NCBI GenBank assembly: GCA_024102635.1 | Contig: JAGFJO010000010.1 | Location: 1 to 32,698, forward strand | Source: Deltaproteobacteria bacterium | GTDB lineage: Bacteria > Bdellovibrionota_C > UBA2361 > JAGFJO01 | DNA: 32,698 nucleotides | Direction of reading: 5' to 3' | The notes under the pieces: generated by a model | What the model was told of the DNA's origin: nothing | Databases searched by the model: none | What the model saw: the letters and a program-made list of their open reading frames with translations, nothing else | Translations under genes and position numbers: made by a program | Shown: positions 9,601 to 16,793 of the stretch, piece by piece | Layout: the number at the start of each line of letters is the position of its first letter | Position numbering within the stretch: the stretch's first letter is position 1

Positions 9601-10697
9601 CGACGCAGATGAGGCAAAGCAGCGGCATAACTTAGCAACCGCCTTAAAGCGATGGATGCAAAAATGAGTATTATCGGATAAATCGGAAGAAGATATCGCG
9701 GAAACTTCACTTGATAGCCGGATATGATGAAGAAGGTGGGCAACGCCCATACCAAAAGAACAATCTGCGGCGCGTTAATCTTCTTGAATTGGCCGACAAT
9801 CGATATGGCGATACCCGTGCCCGCTAACAGCATCAGCGGCCACCCGATTGTGTAGCTAAACATCTGCTGCAAAGGATAAATGTAGGGTGCTGTGCCTACA
9901 TATTGGACTGTATAGGGCGGGCGGCTATCCCCCCGCACCATCGCAATCTGCTCGCGATTATTGGCGATGAATGTCTGCCAGTCCAGCCAGGCATACGGCT
10001 CCACTAACGTAAAGACTGCAACCGTGGTGAAAACAAGCACAAGCGACAATCCCGCCAGCTTCTTAAATTGCCGATCACGCAGATAGATAAGCATCACGGC
10101 TATACCTGCGGGCAAAAAGAGGGAAAGCGCACTGATTTTGGTAGCAACTGCAACACCGATCGCGGCCCCAGCGGTTAAATAAGCTACCCAGCTTGCCTTG
10201 GAATCCAGAAGTCTTAAAATAGAAAGAATCGCCGCCAAAGACACAGTGGTTAGAACTCCATCGAAGGCGTAGAAGCGGGAAAGCTGAATGTGGAAGGGGT
10301 TCAACATTAGAAACGCCGCGGCTGAGAGTGCAGCAAAAGCTCCCGCTGACGTCCTTGCGGCGACTAGATATGTCAGTAGGCCGGCCAGCACTCCGAAGAG
10401 AACTGAAATTAAACGGCCAACTAGGTACAGGCCATCATAGGAGACAGCCCATTCGCTAAAAATGCCGAGCAGTTCCGAAACGCCCCAAAGCAGGTAAAAT
10501 GGAAAGCTGCCGTATGCGAAGAAATGCGGATTGGGATCCTGTAAAGATAGCCTTTCAGCTACCCCGATGATATGGCGTTCATCCGGATGGAAGGAGATGC
10601 CGTGGCGGATTCCGAAAAAACGTAAGGCAGCTCCCGAAGCTAGTATTACCAGCAGCGCGATATACAAGACGTACTTGGAAGTGAGAAACTTGCTCAA
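6687..10697 (-). CDS. Giant membrane protein: GT39/PMT-like half fused to DUF2298
   Basis: This 1336-residue protein has two polytopic halves. The N-terminal half (about 1-560) looks like a GT-C glycosyltransferase of the PMT/GT39 type: one membrane helix, then SFHPDERHI with the acidic pair expected in the first extracytoplasmic loop, many more helices and a soluble part. A linker at about 560-600 leads to the C-terminal half, which is DUF2298 (YYY-type) with NNMRYYYLGS, EFPLWSFLFADLHAHV, NTIFKFY and, near the end, LEAQ...GIPIILAWEHHV. The second DUF2298 protein in this window shares the last three. GT-C enzymes use polyprenyl-phosphate sugars on the outer face of the membrane; that this one does is inferred. 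The start is TTG with no clear Shine-Dalgarno sequence. It diverges from dprE1 across 171 bases. Confidence 0.88.
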   Translation of the reverse strand: MSKFLTSKYVLYIALLVILASGAALRFFGIRHGISFHPDERHIIGVAERLSLQDPNPHFFAYGSFPFYLLWGVSELLGIFSEWAVSYDGLYLVGRLISVLFGVLAGLLTYLVAARTSAGAFAALSAAAFLMLNPFHIQLSRFYAFDGVLTTVSLAAILSILRLLDSKASWVAYLTAGAAIGVAVATKISALSLFLPAGIAVMLIYLRDRQFKKLAGLSLVLVFTTVAVFTLVEPYAWLDWQTFIANNREQIAMVRGDSRPPYTVQYVGTAPYIYPLQQMFSYTIGWPLMLLAGTGIAISIVGQFKKINAPQIVLLVWALPTFFIISGYQVKFPRYLLPIYPIILIFASIALRRLLSYAAALPHLRRVLVPGILLFVFGYAAVRAFAHVSIYTTDHSYEQASRYMFENIPAGAKIMHGHWDDTLPLHLPGLDPRRYQREGKDFELPLYEAEQPWKINVISERTAAADYIVFPTPRLYGSIPRIPDELPLTTAYFQLLFSGHLGFDLQYAFKVQPQFGPFNFNNDLADESLYVYDHPKVVIFRNRLRLPPEEISRRMHNPAGFGALPSREEMLLVSAGTPQESAASVASGSSFPSLLAWVVVVQLMGMIVFPLFIKVFSTYSDKGYAFSKPLGMIVFGYLAWLIPSLGLAPATQVTYLYILALLLLLSFGLVADAEWWRKYFVANRRQVVITELLFWSCFLLFLIIRAFNPEIFWGEKPMDLTFLNFFIRSDSLPPQDPWAAGNNMRYYYLGSYIIAAMLECVSIPAAIGYNLAMATLPALCLVSIFGLILFLTRRKWLAIIGACAAVLASNIEIHRLVFVEGKTLNFDSFWAATRLLTPPGFTEFPLWSFLFADLHAHVIALPFTALLLGLSARLVTRRSPALADVEWYHRALYAMVLGCLMALNAWDFIVYGILTGIMLFAGVIRAMRPNSWSAFFRVTLRSAAEFSIIVGAAHIFILPYLIYTQPAQSASWGWNHVFEYNKFQALFMHFGTWFSVIAAGILVVAARCLLKRQPVVTYLLPLTAASIPLLLGGACIASGLAIAPWDILALSSVLILGSTLLLMLRGRDSDALTFASLSVAAAALIIAFAEVFFIIDRTNTIFKFYCSLWFLLAAAAGVLLGEIFPRNFATRLRDPKKYPLLGVQLVCVIFLVAGAVGSIMNIAVTVRFQRIDGPRPTLNGAAYLRGLNADEAAMIDWLNSNVKGAAVMLEAQKDSYGAYSRITMHTGIPIILAWEHHVKQRGTPEQSVTQRRHDIRVIYSTSNVGMAERLLNRYGVNLIVIGKLERATYPPEGIDKFIRHPEHFPVLFESNETYLLTTRNSLMAQPGYSPLILRWR

Positions 10698-10868
10698 ACG
10701 GAAACCGGATACAAAACGGCCTAATCTTTATAGTAATTGAACTAGCGGCTGATTTTTCAATTCGATAGTTTAGCGTAATAGGTATAGACAGGAAATTGGC
10801 AAATTTGCGTACTTAAACGATGATATAAGTGGTTTAGCGTAGCTGAACCGTAGCTTTCAGACATATTT
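10698..10868. promoter_or_regulatory. Divergent promoter region with a repeated decamer
   Basis: This 171-base gap separates the start of the giant DUF2298 protein (leftward) from dprE1 (rightward), so it must hold promoters for both. The decamer GTTTAGCGTA occurs twice in the same orientation, at 10768-10777 and 10832-10841. The 64-base spacing is about six helical turns. The repeat is a candidate regulator site; no promoter hexamers are convincing by eye. Confidence 0.4.
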
Positions 10869-12173
10869 ATGCTTCAAACCGTGACCTCCTGGGGCCGCAC
10901 TATAACGGCAGATTCCTTCGTCCATAGAATAAACTGGCGTACTCAGCCGATTATATTCGAAGCTGGTAGATCGTACCTTCCTGTGGGTGCCCTCCGGAGC
11001 TATGGGGACTGCTGTTTGAATGACAAGTCGGCAGTATTCGATCTAGCAGGTCTCAACCGCTTTATCTCATTTAACCGTGAAACCGGCGAACTGGAATGCG
11101 AAGCGGGAATCTCACTTCGTAAGATTTCGGACATTATAGTGCCGCAGGGATGGTTTTTGCCGGTTACCCCTGGCACGCAGTGGGTAACCCTGGGTGGCGC
11201 GATTGCAAATGATGTACACGGAAAGAATCATCATAAGGAGGGATCCTTCGGCTGTGCCGTACTTGAACTCGAGCTGCTACGATCGAACGGCGAGAAACTG
11301 AGGTGTTCAAGGTCACAAAACAACGGGCTATTCAGAGCCACTATAGGGGGGTTGGGTCTTACTGGAATAATCCTTTCCGCCAAGATTAAACTTAAAAAGA
11401 TATCGTCGGCGGGAATCACGGCTCAAAATATCCCGTTCTCCGGATTGGACGAATATCTCGAGCTTTCTGCCCGGGTTTCACCTCAATACGAATACACTGT
11501 AGCGTGGCTTGACTGCGCCAATCTCGGCGCTAAGTTTGGCCGCGGGATCTTGATGTGCGGAAGTCACGACGATAGCGGGTGTAAGCCTCGTTCCAGCCGC
11601 AGATTCTCAGTACCCGAGAAAATGCCGAGCTGGCTGCTTAACAATTTTTTAATAGGACGCTTCAATGAGGTCTATCACTTTGTGAAATCGAGATCCGGTG
11701 GACGGACTACGTCCATTCCTTACGAACCATTCTTTTATCCCCTCGATGCGCTGCACAATTGGAACGCACTTTACGGCAAGCAAGGATTCTTTCAGCTGCA
11801 ATTTGTAGTGCCACAGCATGACAACGGCAAGGCGCTTAAAGAAATTCTAGAGGAGGTGAGACGCTCCGGCACTCCGTCTTACTTGGCCGTTCTGAAGGAT
11901 TTAGGCCCGCTTGCCTCACCTGGGATTCTATCCTTTCCCCGTGAGGGCCATACATTGTGCCTCGATTTTGCGAACCGGGGGCGCCCCACTGCTCAATTGC
12001 TTTCAAGGCTCAATAAGATGGCGATTGAAAGGGGGGGCGCGATATATCCGGCGAAAGACGCCACGATGCTTCCGGCCGAATTCGCCGCATCATATCCCAC
12101 CCTAGAAGAGTTTATTCGTTACCGTGATCCAAAGTTTAGCTCGAGTTTCTGGCGCAGAGTGACATCGGCTTGA
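10869..12173 (+). CDS. dprE1: DprE1-like decaprenylphosphoryl-ribose 2-oxidase
   Basis: This FAD flavoprotein oxidises the 2'-OH of polyprenyl-phospho-beta-D-ribose to a keto intermediate, the first half of the epimerisation that gives polyprenyl-phospho-D-arabinose. It follows mycobacterial DprE1 from end to end. FAD-binding motifs are LRSYGD and PGTQWVTLGGAIANDVHGKN; His117 matches mycobacterial His132, and GGLGLTGI follows. In the C-terminal substrate domain YPLDALHNWN and FFQLQFVVP match, LCLDFA places Cys364 at mycobacterial Cys387 (the benzothiazinone target), and YPAKDA places Lys396 at Lys418. At 434 residues it is slightly shorter than the mycobacterial enzyme (about 460). Its partner dprE2 follows after 81 bases. 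The exact sugar and lipid length are unproven here. Confidence 0.9.
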   Translation: MLQTVTSWGRTITADSFVHRINWRTQPIIFEAGRSYLPVGALRSYGDCCLNDKSAVFDLAGLNRFISFNRETGELECEAGISLRKISDIIVPQGWFLPVTPGTQWVTLGGAIANDVHGKNHHKEGSFGCAVLELELLRSNGEKLRCSRSQNNGLFRATIGGLGLTGIILSAKIKLKKISSAGITAQNIPFSGLDEYLELSARVSPQYEYTVAWLDCANLGAKFGRGILMCGSHDDSGCKPRSSRRFSVPEKMPSWLLNNFLIGRFNEVYHFVKSRSGGRTTSIPYEPFFYPLDALHNWNALYGKQGFFQLQFVVPQHDNGKALKEILEEVRRSGTPSYLAVLKDLGPLASPGILSFPREGHTLCLDFANRGRPTAQLLSRLNKMAIERGGAIYPAKDATMLPAEFAASYPTLEEFIRYRDPKFSSSFWRRVTSA

Positions 12174-12254
12174 ATTCATGGATTACGTTGTAGATTATCG
12201 GAGGTGCCTCCTTCCAACTCCACTAACGTGTTATGAAGAAAGGTTACAGAACAA

Positions 12255-13001
12255 ATGGACAACCCTAAAAACATACTCATTATAGGCGCTACCTCGGCAA
12301 TTGCCGCTGCAACAGCTGCAAGATTTGTATCGCAGGACGCGCGCTTCATGCTGTTAGGACGTGATGAACAGAAGCTGAAGTCCATAAAGTCCGATCTTCT
12401 TGCTAGAGGTGCTGCGCATGCGGATTTCATCGCATGTGACTTGTCCGCAACCGGAGAGATAAAAGAGAGATCGTCACTGGTGCTTAATAGAATGCCGGAG
12501 ATCAACCTGCTTGTTTTGGCATACGGGGTGCTCGGAGATCAGACAGCTTCCGAAAACGATCCCCTGAAGGCGGTCGCTGAGATAAACTCCAACTTTACTA
12601 GCGCTGCAGCGTGGCTGCTTTCCTTCTCCCCGCACTTCGAAAGTCAGAAGGGCGGTACGATCGCCGTTATCACCTCAGTTGCAGGGGACCGTGGCCGACG
12701 AAGCAATTACATATATGGATCCGCTAAGGCGGGTCTATCGGTCTTCACGGAAGGTTTGCGATATCGCCTTAGTCCGTGTGGAGTGAGGGTAGTCAACATC
12801 AAGCCGGGCTTTGTAGATAGCCCGATGACAGCTCATCTGAAGAAAAATTTTCTTTTTTCGTCTCCCGAATCGATCGCCGCGGGAATCGAACGAGCAGTTC
12901 TTCGAAAACAGGGAACCGTATATCTCCCATGGTTCTGGCGACCCATAATGTTTATTCTGCGCGCCATTCCATCACCGTTATTCGGCAGGCTGAAAATCTG
13001 A
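12255..13001 (+). CDS. dprE2: DprE2-like short-chain dehydrogenase
   Basis: This classical short-chain dehydrogenase is the expected second half of the DprE epimerase: it reduces the 2-keto intermediate with NAD(P)H to polyprenyl-phospho-arabinose. Visible are the nucleotide-binding GATSAIA (from Gly11), and the catalytic Ser141 (ITSVAGDRGRRSN), Tyr154 and Lys158 (YGSAK). The stretch RRSNYIYGSAKAG and the C-terminal end with IPSPLFGRLKI resemble mycobacterial DprE2 closely. The length of 248 is normal. The gap after dprE1 holds a small palindrome, GGAGGTGCCTCC (12200-12211), of unknown meaning. The gene converges on murI with only 10 bases between them. Confidence 0.88.
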   Translation: MDNPKNILIIGATSAIAAATAARFVSQDARFMLLGRDEQKLKSIKSDLLARGAAHADFIACDLSATGEIKERSSLVLNRMPEINLLVLAYGVLGDQTASENDPLKAVAEINSNFTSAAAWLLSFSPHFESQKGGTIAVITSVAGDRGRRSNYIYGSAKAGLSVFTEGLRYRLSPCGVRVVNIKPGFVDSPMTAHLKKNFLFSSPESIAAGIERAVLRKQGTVYLPWFWRPIMFILRAIPSPLFGRLKI

Positions 13002-13011
13002 GGCTCTACAT

Positions 13012-13989
13012 CTAAGACCCGGCTGCGCGCCGCTTCGGTTTGAACCTGGCTGGCAGCTTTAGATTAAGATCTTCGACGCGTATCGATCTGACCGATCCAT
13101 TTTGCAGAAAGAGGGCTGCCATTGTGTCGAATCGTTCCGATCCATCGGTGACGTAGAATAGATCCTCAAAGCGTGACAAGCCATTCGCCGAATGAGCGCT
13201 CAGCCCGTTCTTTTCCGTCAACAAGCGCCTGGCCTCCAAGGCAATCGCCTTTGAGCACTCCACAATGGCTATATTTCTGGAGAAAAACCTGTCTATGGCC
13301 TCCCTAAGAATCGGGTAGTGGGTGCATCCTAGAACGAGCGTATCAATTCCATGATCTCTAAGTGATGCGAGGTAGTACTCAACCACCTTATCCACTATTT
13401 CCCCTGAAAACATCCCTTGTTCGACCAAAGGCACGAACAGCGGGCATGCTTTAGAGATAATCTTTAGAGAGGAATCGAGCTTCTTTAGTTCTTTCTGATA
13501 TACACCGCTCGCAATGGTTGCTTCGGTACCTATCACTCCAATCTTCCCGATTCTGGTGCTTTCAGCCGCCAAAGCGGCAGCCTGTTGGATCGTACCGATC
13601 ACGGGACATCTACTTTCAGCCTTCACACGAGCCTCGGCGACCGCCGAAGCAGTATTGCATGCAATTACTGCCAGCTTGACGTTGAAATTATTCGTAAGAA
13701 AGTTCGCGCATTCAAGCGAATAGCGGATTATCGTTTCGTCCGCCCTGGAGCCATATGGTGTCCGAGCAGTGTCACCCAGATAAACGAAACTTTCGTTCGG
13801 AAGGCTCCGTTTCAACTCCTTCAGAACCGTGAGCCCGCCCACCCCGCTGTCAAACACTCCGATGTATGATTGGACTTCACGTAGATCTCTAGCTTTCGCG
13901 GCTCGTTCTTTCGGCATTTCGGGTATTCTAGCTATTCCTCGAACAGCGGTAGTCGAGGCGTACATCATTTGAAAAGCGCAATTTAACAT
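13012..13989 (-). CDS. murI: Glutamate racemase
   Basis: MurI supplies D-glutamate for peptidoglycan by cofactor-independent racemisation with two cysteines. All key motifs are present (numbering from the longest frame): Asp47 in GVFDSGVGG, Cys111 in ACNTAS, and Cys222 with His224 in LGCTHYP. The family start normally lies a few residues before the GVFDSGVGG motif, so the first 24-36 residues of the longest frame are suspect. ATG 13917 gives a more typical 301-residue protein. Neither start has a good Shine-Dalgarno sequence, so the start is undecided. It is divergent from infC. Confidence 0.95.
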   Translation of the reverse strand: MLNCAFQMMYASTTAVRGIARIPEMPKERAAKARDLREVQSYIGVFDSGVGGLTVLKELKRSLPNESFVYLGDTARTPYGSRADETIIRYSLECANFLTNNFNVKLAVIACNTASAVAEARVKAESRCPVIGTIQQAAALAAESTRIGKIGVIGTEATIASGVYQKELKKLDSSLKIISKACPLFVPLVEQGMFSGEIVDKVVEYYLASLRDHGIDTLVLGCTHYPILREAIDRFFSRNIAIVECSKAIALEARRLLTEKNGLSAHSANGLSRFEDLFYVTDGSERFDTMAALFLQNGSVRSIRVEDLNLKLPARFKPKRRAAGS

Positions 13990-14197
13990 TGTGAGAAGGA
14001 AAGATAAATCAGAGAAGCCGCTGCTTGAGCGAACAATAGGTAAAAAACAGCAATGTTATCAGCGCAGTATAAGCAACCCTTGGCCGTGCGCAAACTGCAC
14101 CGTTCTGCGTTCAGAAGATCGCAAAGAACTTGATTCCCGCTCCTTTTGCATGCAGAATCGATCCTTAGCGTTGTAATTACTTGGAGGAAAAGAATTT

Positions 14198-14791
14198 TTG
14201 AGCAGCTTTGGACATTCAGGGGGCAGTCATTTTCCCCGCGGACCCCGACCGAGAAGAAACGAAACACCTGACACTCACCGAATTAATCACCGTATTACAG
14301 CACGCGAAGTGCGCGTAATCTCCGACTCAGGAGAACAACTGGGCATAATGTCCATTCGTGATGCGCTTCAAGCTGCGGAAAGTGCCGGACTTGATCTGGT
14401 GGAGGTGGCTGGACAAGCCAAACCTCCGGTTTGCCGCATAATGGATTACGGCAAGTTCAAGTACCGGGAACAGAAAAAAGAGGCCGAAGCAAAAAAGAAG
14501 CGGACCGAGAATACGACAAAAGAGCTACGTGTACGCTATAGAACCGACGTCGGTGACCTTGAAACTAAATTGAAACAGGCCCGCCAGTTTCTAGAAGAGG
14601 GCGACAAGGTCAAATTTACTATGAGATTCAAGGGCCGGGAGGCAATGTACCTCTCGCTCGGTAGTCAAAAATTCGATCAGATCGCCGAGCGTCTATCGGA
14701 TGTTGCAACTATTGACGACCGTTCGCCGCCGGTTGGAAGGCAGATTCAGATCACTTTTGCTCCACTCAGGGGGGCCGCTCAGAAGGGATAG
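14198..14791 (+). CDS. infC: Translation initiation factor IF-3
   Basis: IF-3 binds the 30S subunit and rejects wrong start codons. The N-domain carries HRINHRITAREVRVIS and GIMSIRDAL, then the conserved PPVCRIMDYGKFKY, a lysine-rich linker, and a C-domain with KFTMRFKGREAMY and IQITFAPL. The only usable start is TTG at 14198: an in-frame TAA lies at 14174-14176, and GGAGG at 14183-14187 sits 10 bases before it. A Gly/Arg-rich N-terminal extension of about 25 residues makes it slightly longer (197) than E. coli IF-3 (180). No rpmI (L35) or rplT (L20) follows. IF-3 discriminates against non-canonical starts, so the rare codon may allow autoregulation, as the AUU start does in E. coli. Confidence 0.96.
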   Translation: MSSFGHSGGSHFPRGPRPRRNETPDTHRINHRITAREVRVISDSGEQLGIMSIRDALQAAESAGLDLVEVAGQAKPPVCRIMDYGKFKYREQKKEAEAKKKRTENTTKELRVRYRTDVGDLETKLKQARQFLEEGDKVKFTMRFKGREAMYLSLGSQKFDQIAERLSDVATIDDRSPPVGRQIQITFAPLRGAAQKG

Positions 14792-14922
14792 ATTCGGCAC
14801 CGCGTCTAGTAGGGCGGAATCAACATACAACGCCGGCAAAGTTGCCGTTGGCTGGGTGATGCGTGACTTAGTCCGGAGGCGGGCTAAACTAAAGTTGAAC
14901 ATCTTCGTTACTGAAAGCAGTT

Positions 14923-16224
14923 ATGTCTAAACCATCAGAAGCCTCAGGCTCAATCGCAATTCGCCATCAAACCAGCCGAAGCCTGATTAAGCAGATCTTT
15001 GAAGCCGAGCACCCGGAGCAATTCGTAAGAACGATTCCGGCGCAAAGTCTTTACTGTGCGGTGAAATCCGCAGGATTAAGCAGCTGCTCAGAACTGATTG
15101 AAATATCCACCATTGAACAGTGCCGGCTGATGCTAGACCTAGATTGTTGGGAAAATTGGCAGGTGCGTGAAGATAGCCTGTGGGAATGGCTGGCTCTGAC
15201 TGACGACAGCGATGGCCTGAAAATTCTACAGAAGGTAGCCCGCTGTATAGATCTAAAAATCGTTGCGCTGCTAATAGGTCGCTGGGTTGATTTCGTCAAT
15301 TTTGAAGAGCCTACCGATAATCCTCCGGGCCCGGGCTATTATACTCCAGACAAGGGGTATACATGGCTAACTATGAAGATTGAGGACGGCACGAAGCAGT
15401 TCTTGCTAGGCCGATTGTTAGCGATGGTCTTCGAGAATGACTCGGATCTTTTTTATAGGCTGCTTGCGATTACCAATCAGCTAACACCTGCAGAGCTGGA
15501 AGAGGAAGCTTATCAAGACAAGTCGAAGCGGCTGATGTCCGAAGGCATCCCCGACGAAGCTCTAGCAAATGAACTCAATGCTCCTATTCCCTTCGAGCAA
15601 CTAAAGGCGGACCTAAAGGAGGGCGGCAAACATCAACGTGTGGTCGATATTCTTCCGGTATACCCATTGATATATGATTCACCCGGCCTTCAACCGCTTT
15701 CTTCATTATTTGCCGAGCTTGTAGCGCGGGAAGAGATCGAGGCCGAACTTACCTTCATTATTAACGGCGCTCTGGTACGTTACGATGTCGAGTACTACGA
15801 ACTTGAGCAGGTTAAGTTGATCGCCGAGAAGGTGAAAGGAGCGATAAATATCGGACTTGAGATGTGCCGGAAGGTAAGTCGGCATTCACTTGCGCAGATA
15901 TACGACATAGTGGGACTACAAAAAATGTATCGGGCAGGCCTTGGCCGGCTTAGTGAGTTACGAAGAAAGGCCCGCGCAGTGTCGGAAGGCCGTAAAGATC
16001 ATGTCGGGCAAGACATGGAGTTAGAGGCGGTGCTGGCGCTAGCAAAGGCACCATTTCCGGAAATGCCTCTATTTCTCAAAGAAGACGGCTCAGCTACTGG
16101 GCAAGAAAAACAGGCATGGGAGTCGAGCGAAGAGCAGGAGTCCAAAAACAACCCGGTGGCCGGCAGACCCATTGAGAGTTTGGCTGAACTAGAAAAAGTA
16201 GCGCGTTTTATCGAAAGCCGCTAA
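14923..16224 (+). CDS. DUF6178 family protein
   Basis: This 433-residue soluble, acidic, helical protein has no signal peptide. The pattern fits DUF6178, a family I associate with Deltaproteobacteria: a start with SLIKQIFEAEHPEQFVRTIP, then LIEISTIEQCRLMLDLDCW, a middle block with GYYTPDKGYTWLTM, and TPAELEEEAYQDKSKRLM followed by an acidic helix and PIPFEQL. No catalytic motif is visible and no function is established. It begins 131 bases after infC, where L35 and L20 genes would be expected in many bacteria, and ends 2 bases before the convergent secreted-protein gene. The last 40 residues are charged and probably disordered. Confidence 0.7.
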   Translation: MSKPSEASGSIAIRHQTSRSLIKQIFEAEHPEQFVRTIPAQSLYCAVKSAGLSSCSELIEISTIEQCRLMLDLDCWENWQVREDSLWEWLALTDDSDGLKILQKVARCIDLKIVALLIGRWVDFVNFEEPTDNPPGPGYYTPDKGYTWLTMKIEDGTKQFLLGRLLAMVFENDSDLFYRLLAITNQLTPAELEEEAYQDKSKRLMSEGIPDEALANELNAPIPFEQLKADLKEGGKHQRVVDILPVYPLIYDSPGLQPLSSLFAELVAREEIEAELTFIINGALVRYDVEYYELEQVKLIAEKVKGAINIGLEMCRKVSRHSLAQIYDIVGLQKMYRAGLGRLSELRRKARAVSEGRKDHVGQDMELEAVLALAKAPFPEMPLFLKEDGSATGQEKQAWESSEEQESKNNPVAGRPIESLAELEKVARFIESR

Positions 16225-16226
16225 AT

Positions 16227-16793
16227 TCACTTCTTCTTCCCCTTCTCTTTTCCTCCGTCTTTCGCTGCTTTATCGTCCGGTGGCGGAGCCTCTTCTTTTT
16301 TCTCCACGCATTTTATCTCCTTGGCAACCGCCTCCAGGCACTCCCCTTGCTGCTTTGTGCAATCTTGAATAACTGCCTCCTCTAACGCCTTACGTGCTGA
16401 AAACCCGAGCGAGGTAAAGCTGCCCGCCAGCCCCTGATACTTCGAAGCAATACACCCGGAAAGATTTTGATGTTCACGCCGACACGCCTCAAGCGCAGGC
16501 AACTTTTCTTGATTAGCTGCTTCAGTCAACTTGGCGCGTACCGCCTCCTCCTCTGCTCCGCTGGTTTCTACTGCCCTCCAGAATACCTCCTGCGGAGAAG
16601 CTTCCCCCTCGGAGGAAGAAGGTGATGCTGCCGGGGTTTCATCGCTCTCTGGTTTAGCCGGGGCACTCTCTGACCTTTTCCAGCGATACGCAACCTCGGT
16701 TCGGCAAATAAAATCTGCCCTGGCAATTTGCGGGGCCTGCCAAATAAGGCACAAAAGAACGGCGTTTGTTAATAAAAATTTGGTAATTCCCAT
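16227..16793 (-). CDS. Secreted protein with twin Cx9C cysteine pattern
   Basis: I choose ATG 16793 (188 residues), preceded by GGGGAG with 2 bases between. The frame continues upstream to 17078, but that part contains an 18-bp palindrome and low-grade sequence. The protein has a signal peptide (FLLTNAVLLCLIWQAPQIARA), a Ser/Pro/Glu-rich linker (about 41-68), two predicted helices with cysteines and a lysine-rich tail ending KEKGKKK. Cysteines outside the signal fall at 30, 104, 114, 145, 152 and 162. Both C104-C114 and C152-C162 are Cx9C, the spacing of disulfide-linked CHCH hairpins. I do not recognise the family. A periplasmic, disulfide-bonded helical hairpin is my inference. Confidence 0.7.
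   Translation of the reverse strand: MGITKFLLTNAVLLCLIWQAPQIARADFICRTEVAYRWKRSESAPAKPESDETPAASPSSSEGEASPQEVFWRAVETSGAEEEAVRAKLTEAANQEKLPALEACRREHQNLSGCIASKYQGLAGSFTSLGFSARKALEEAVIQDCTKQQGECLEAVAKEIKCVEKKEEAPPPDDKAAKDGGKEKGKKK

Noticed and set aside
14792..14922. rpmI (L35) following infC
   Set aside because: No frame here encodes the basic L35 pattern; the sequence is a non-coding spacer.
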